Source of the DNA: Dyadobacter soli
Lineage (GTDB): Bacteria > Bacteroidota > Bacteroidia > Cytophagales > Spirosomataceae
Reading direction: 5' to 3'
Assembly (NCBI RefSeq): GCF_900101885.1
Contig: NZ_FNAN01000001.1
Location: forward strand, 1 to 64,000
Length of the DNA stretch: 64,000 nucleotides
The notes below the pieces were generated by a model. It searched no databases and was not told the DNA's origin. It saw nothing but the letters and a program-made list of their open reading frames with translations. This document shows, piece by piece, positions 61,468 to 64,000 of this stretch. Positions within the stretch are counted from its first letter, which is position 1, and every line of letters begins with the position of its first letter. The translations under genes were made by a program, and so were the position numbers.

Positions 61468-62220
61468 AACACCGTCGAATTCCTTGGTCTTTGGGAATCT
61501 ATCAACAATCCGGATTTTAAAGGTGTCGAATTCGATACGTTTAGAAGGCAAGCTGGTTTGAACAGCTTTACGCTTACGCCGAGAAAATGGATCGAGGCGA
61601 CCGATGCCATTGGTATAACCTCAAAATCGGGGAGGAATGGAGGTACTTATGCCCACAAGGACATTGCGCTGGAATTTTGCGCATGGTTAAGCCCTGCTTT
61701 CAAGCTGCTTTTGCTGAAAGAGTTCCAACGACTTAAGGAAGCGGAAACGCTCAATGGAAAATGGGACTTGCGCCGGTATCTCTCCAAAGTCAATTATGTA
61801 CTTCATACTGATGCTATTAAGGAGGATTTAATTCCGCACATCAATATCTCGAAAGAAGAAGAGCGGCTGGTATATGCCAACGAGGCAGACCTCCTATACA
61901 TCGCGATTTTTGCAATGACCTCGAAGGAATGGCGGCGGCAAAATCCTGAACTTGCGGCAAAGGGTTATAACATTCGTGATGTAGCCGATACCCATCAACT
62001 GATTATCCTGGCAAATCTGGAAAGTTTGAACGGCATGTTGATCAATAGCGGAATGCTGGACACACAAGAGCGGTTGAAATTTCTGCGGAAGGCAGCCGTG
62101 ACACAATTGAAGTCGCTGAAAGCCAGCAGAGATTTAAGTCATCAGCTTATCGAAAGTCCGCATACAAGCCCAAAGCTCCCTTCAATATCAATAAAAAAGT
62201 CAAATTCAACAGACTTATAG
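61468..62220 (+). pseudogene. 5'-truncated KilA-N domain gene
   Basis: Translation from 61468 in one frame to the stop at 62220 gives NTVEFLGLWESINNPDFKGVEF, then TFRRQAGLNSFTLTPRKWIEATDAI and SGRNGGTYAHKDIALEFCAWL, the middle and end of a KilA-N DNA-binding protein of phage and mobile-element type. The usual first 50 or so residues are missing. The remnant begins one codon after the stop codon (61462-61464) of the large surface-protein gene, in the same frame, so the junction is exactly at that gene's end. Translation from the TTG at 61558 (220 codons) would be possible, but the N-terminal part of the domain would be lost. Confidence 0.8.
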
Positions 62221-62295
62221 GGAAAACGCCGCTTGCTTGGGTTAATCCAGGCAGGTGGCGCACTGTCGTGGGCGATTGTAGCCAGGAAGCTAATT

Positions 62296-63273
62296 TCAAA
62301 GTGACCGCCTCACATTCAGCTGCCAGGGGTTCTCGATGGTGGAAATGGCTTTGGTGTCGATCAGGTCGGCCATGGTTTTGCCCATAAGTCTGAAATCGGT
62401 GGAGAGGGTGGTAATGCCGCCGGCGAGGACTTCTTTTAAGGGGGTGTCGTTGTAGGAAATGATGCCGAAATCGGCTCCGGGTGTGATGTTTAACGCTTCG
62501 GCTTGCTTGATGAGTTCGGCGAGATCTTCGTCTTTTACGACAATAAACAGGTCGCCGGGGCGAATGGTGTGGCCGGGGATTTCGGGGATATAGGCGTGCT
62601 CGAAGCCATGTTCCTCGCAGAACCGTTTGAGCCCGTCGTACCTTTCCTCGGGCTCTTTTTCTTCCTTTTGAACCATAAAAATCCGCTGGTATTTGCGGAT
62701 CAGGTGCAGCCCGGAGACGAGCGCTTCATAGGTATTTTTGTCAAAATCCTGAAATACGGCCGAGTACTGGCCTTTCAATTCAAAATCGAAATGGTCGAGG
62801 AGGAAAACCCTGCCCATGAGCGATTCCAGCAACGGACCGATGCCCCGGAACTTGCCCGACATGATCACGTAGTCGGTGTACTTGCCGCGGGCGTCGGCGA
62901 CGAGCGTTTCGAAAACCTTCCGGTTATAGTTATGGAAGTAAAGATCGACCGTGGCCTCGCTGCCGACGGACTCGATGAATGATTTGAATAAAACCTCCTT
63001 AAATCCATTCAATTCGTTGAAAAGCAGGAAGATGTTGTGGGTTGCGCCGATTTTGGTACTGCTTACAAAATAACCGACCCCGTGGTTGGAGGTGATAATG
63101 CCTTTGGAAATCAGCTCGCGCAAGCCGGCAAAAACGGTGTCGCGCGAGAGGCTGTATTCGCTTCGGAATGCATTGATGGACGGAATGCGGTCGCCGTTGC
63201 CATATTCTCCCGACTGGATGCGGTCGGTCACGTGGTTCACCACCAGTTTGTATTTCGATCTGTTTTCTTTCAC
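62296..63273 (-). CDS. GntR-family regulator with substrate-binding domain
   Basis: This 325-residue regulator has an N-terminal winged helix (about 1-75, YKLVVNHVTDRIQSGEYGNGDRIPSINAFRSEYSLSRDTVFAGLRELISKG) and a C-terminal periplasmic-binding-protein-like sugar-sensing domain (about 85-320, with IIMSGKF, DYVI and GIISYNDTPLKEVLAGGITTLSTDFRLMG). GTG 63273 fits the usual start; an ATG at 63360 would lie inside the putative operator. It is divergent from the GH127-type glycosidase gene and probably represses it until a sugar is present. Confidence 0.87.
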   Translation of the reverse strand: MKENRSKYKLVVNHVTDRIQSGEYGNGDRIPSINAFRSEYSLSRDTVFAGLRELISKGIITSNHGVGYFVSSTKIGATHNIFLLFNELNGFKEVLFKSFIESVGSEATVDLYFHNYNRKVFETLVADARGKYTDYVIMSGKFRGIGPLLESLMGRVFLLDHFDFELKGQYSAVFQDFDKNTYEALVSGLHLIRKYQRIFMVQKEEKEPEERYDGLKRFCEEHGFEHAYIPEIPGHTIRPGDLFIVVKDEDLAELIKQAEALNITPGADFGIISYNDTPLKEVLAGGITTLSTDFRLMGKTMADLIDTKAISTIENPWQLNVRRSL

Positions 63274-63334
63274 AATAATGCAGTATGGCGGCAAAGGTAC
63301 GCGGTTAGCCGGTTGTTGCAAAATAATAAAGTCA

Positions 63335-63352
63335 TACCAGTTCGTACCAGTT
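63335..63352 (+). promoter_or_regulatory. Putative GntR operator, direct repeat TACCAGTT
   Basis: TACCAGTT occurs at 63335-63342 and 63345-63352, with starts 10 bp apart (one helix turn), in the gap between the divergent GntR and glycosidase genes. It would cover the -33 region of the glycosidase promoter. Confidence 0.5.
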
Positions 63353-63363
63353 GAAAACATTTA

Positions 63364-63371
63364 TATATTTG
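63364..63371 (+). promoter_or_regulatory. Bacteroidota -7 element of the glycosidase gene
   Basis: TATATTTG matches TANNTTTG and lies 20 bp before the ATG at 63391. The matching -33 TTTG is not clear. Confidence 0.5.
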
Positions 63372-63390
63372 GCCGAAATTAAAACCGAAC

Positions 63391-64000
63391 ATGAAAAAAC
63401 ATTGTCTATCGATCGGCCTGGGTGTTTCGCTGGTACTTGCGGCGGGTCAGGTTTATTCTCAGCATGCGGCAAACGCTACAACGCAACTCACGCAGGTGCG
63501 TGGGGCAACGGTTAACGACTCGTTCTGGTCGCCGAAAATGGAGCTCTGGCGCACGACTACCGCTACCGATGTGCTCGATAAATTTGAAGGAAAGCACCTG
63601 AAACCGGAGGAAAGGGCCAAAAACAACGTCTTTGAAAACTTTGATAATGTAGCTGACGGCAAAAAAGGCGGCCACGCCGGGCTACCATGGTTCGACGGAC
63701 TGATTTACGAAACCATCCGAGGTATAGGGGACCTGCACCCCGACGCCGCATTGCAGGCGCGCATCGACGGCTACATTGACCGCATTTACGCCGCCCAGCA
63801 AGCCGATCCAAACGGTTATATCAACACCTACACCGACCTCATGGAGCCCGCGCACCGCTGGGGCGACAATGGCGGTTTCCTGCGCTGGCAGCACGACGTG
63901 TACAATGCGGGCATGCTCGTGGAGGCTGGCGTGCATTACTACCAGGCCACGGGCAAGACCAAATTGCTCGAAGTGGCCGTCCGCGTTGCCAACCATATGA
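63391..64000 (+). CDS. GH127-type glycosidase (beta-L-arabinofuranosidase family), partial
   Basis: About 203 codons are visible before the window ends. A signal peptide (about 1-24, LVLAAGQVYSQ) is followed by VNDSFWSPKMELWRTTTATDVLDKFEG and LPWFDGLIYETIRG, then YIDRIYAAQQADPNGYINTYTDLMEP and HRWGDNGGFLRWQHDVYNAGMLVEAGVHYYQATGKTKLLEVAVRVANHM. This is the N-terminal half of the (alpha/alpha)6 barrel of GH127 (DUF1680) enzymes that release arabinofuranose or related sugars. Catalytic Cys and Glu residues lie beyond the window. It is probably controlled by the divergent GntR regulator. Confidence 0.85.
   Translation, partial: MKKHCLSIGLGVSLVLAAGQVYSQHAANATTQLTQVRGATVNDSFWSPKMELWRTTTATDVLDKFEGKHLKPEERAKNNVFENFDNVADGKKGGHAGLPWFDGLIYETIRGIGDLHPDAALQARIDGYIDRIYAAQQADPNGYINTYTDLMEPAHRWGDNGGFLRWQHDVYNAGMLVEAGVHYYQATGKTKLLEVAVRVANHM

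Noticed and set aside
61558..62220. Intact 220-residue KilA-N gene starting at TTG 61558
   Set aside because: The KilA-N similarity continues upstream of this codon in the same frame to 61468, so the domain is cut by a breakpoint rather than starting here.

Overview
The window looks like the chromosome of a Cytophagales (Bacteroidota) bacterium, most like Dyadobacter or a close Spirosomaceae relative. The signs are type IX secretion C-terminal domains, MacB/FtsX-type permeases of about 800 residues, a beta-propeller sensor kinase paired with a LytTR regulator, a sulfatase, ThuA and GH127 repertoire, weak ribosome binding sites, and moderate GC. No tRNA, rRNA or CRISPR array was seen. The genus is an inference from gene content.

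Layout. 0-1.8 kb: an IS1182-type insertion sequence whose ends form terminator hairpins. 1.8-7.4 kb: a surface polysaccharide patch with a TIGR04325-type methyltransferase, five glycosyltransferases and an FdtA-like cupin. 8-19.5 kb: a sulfatase, a TlpA-like thioredoxin, an AraC regulator with an MFS exporter, a lipoprotein, a MacB-like permease, a di-heme peroxidase and a ThuA protein. 19.7-23.7 kb: three surface proteins (two YadA-head/S74 tail-fibre-like proteins around a T9SS protein), ended by a terminator.

23.7-38.9 kb: the most interesting region, which appears to be one sigma-54 regulon. Four transcription units each begin with a -24/-12 promoter. Each promoter has an inverted repeat (half-site consensus AAAANSACNCGRYATTT) centred 77 to 78.5 bp upstream of the -24 box. 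The units are: (a) three alpha/beta hydrolases, a bestrophin, an unknown protein 'X1' and a GAF-AAA-Fis activator; (b) a YCII protein; (c) an NAD(P)-binding protein, a 57-residue acidic protein, a pirin, a 75-residue protein and a second YCII protein; (d) an X1 paralogue 'X2' and a second, larger GAF-AAA-Fis activator. The X-plus-activator pair therefore occurs twice in the same order, and both activators sit inside operons they probably control. The enzymes suggest a response to a small reactive or aromatic compound sensed by the GAF domains; that role is inferred.

39-45 kb: a toxin-antitoxin-like pair joined by TAAATG, a second MacB-like permease, a second sulfatase and an SDR. 45.3-56 kb: GlgX debranching enzyme on the minus strand; then a single-domain response regulator with a three-subunit molybdenum hydroxylase (PaoABC type without an export signal); then a propeller histidine kinase with its LytTR regulator. 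56-64 kb: a zinc-ribbon protein, a 1-Cys peroxiredoxin, a very repetitive T9SS surface protein, a KilA-N gene fragment fused immediately after it, and a GntR regulator divergent from a GH127-type glycosidase cut off by the window end.
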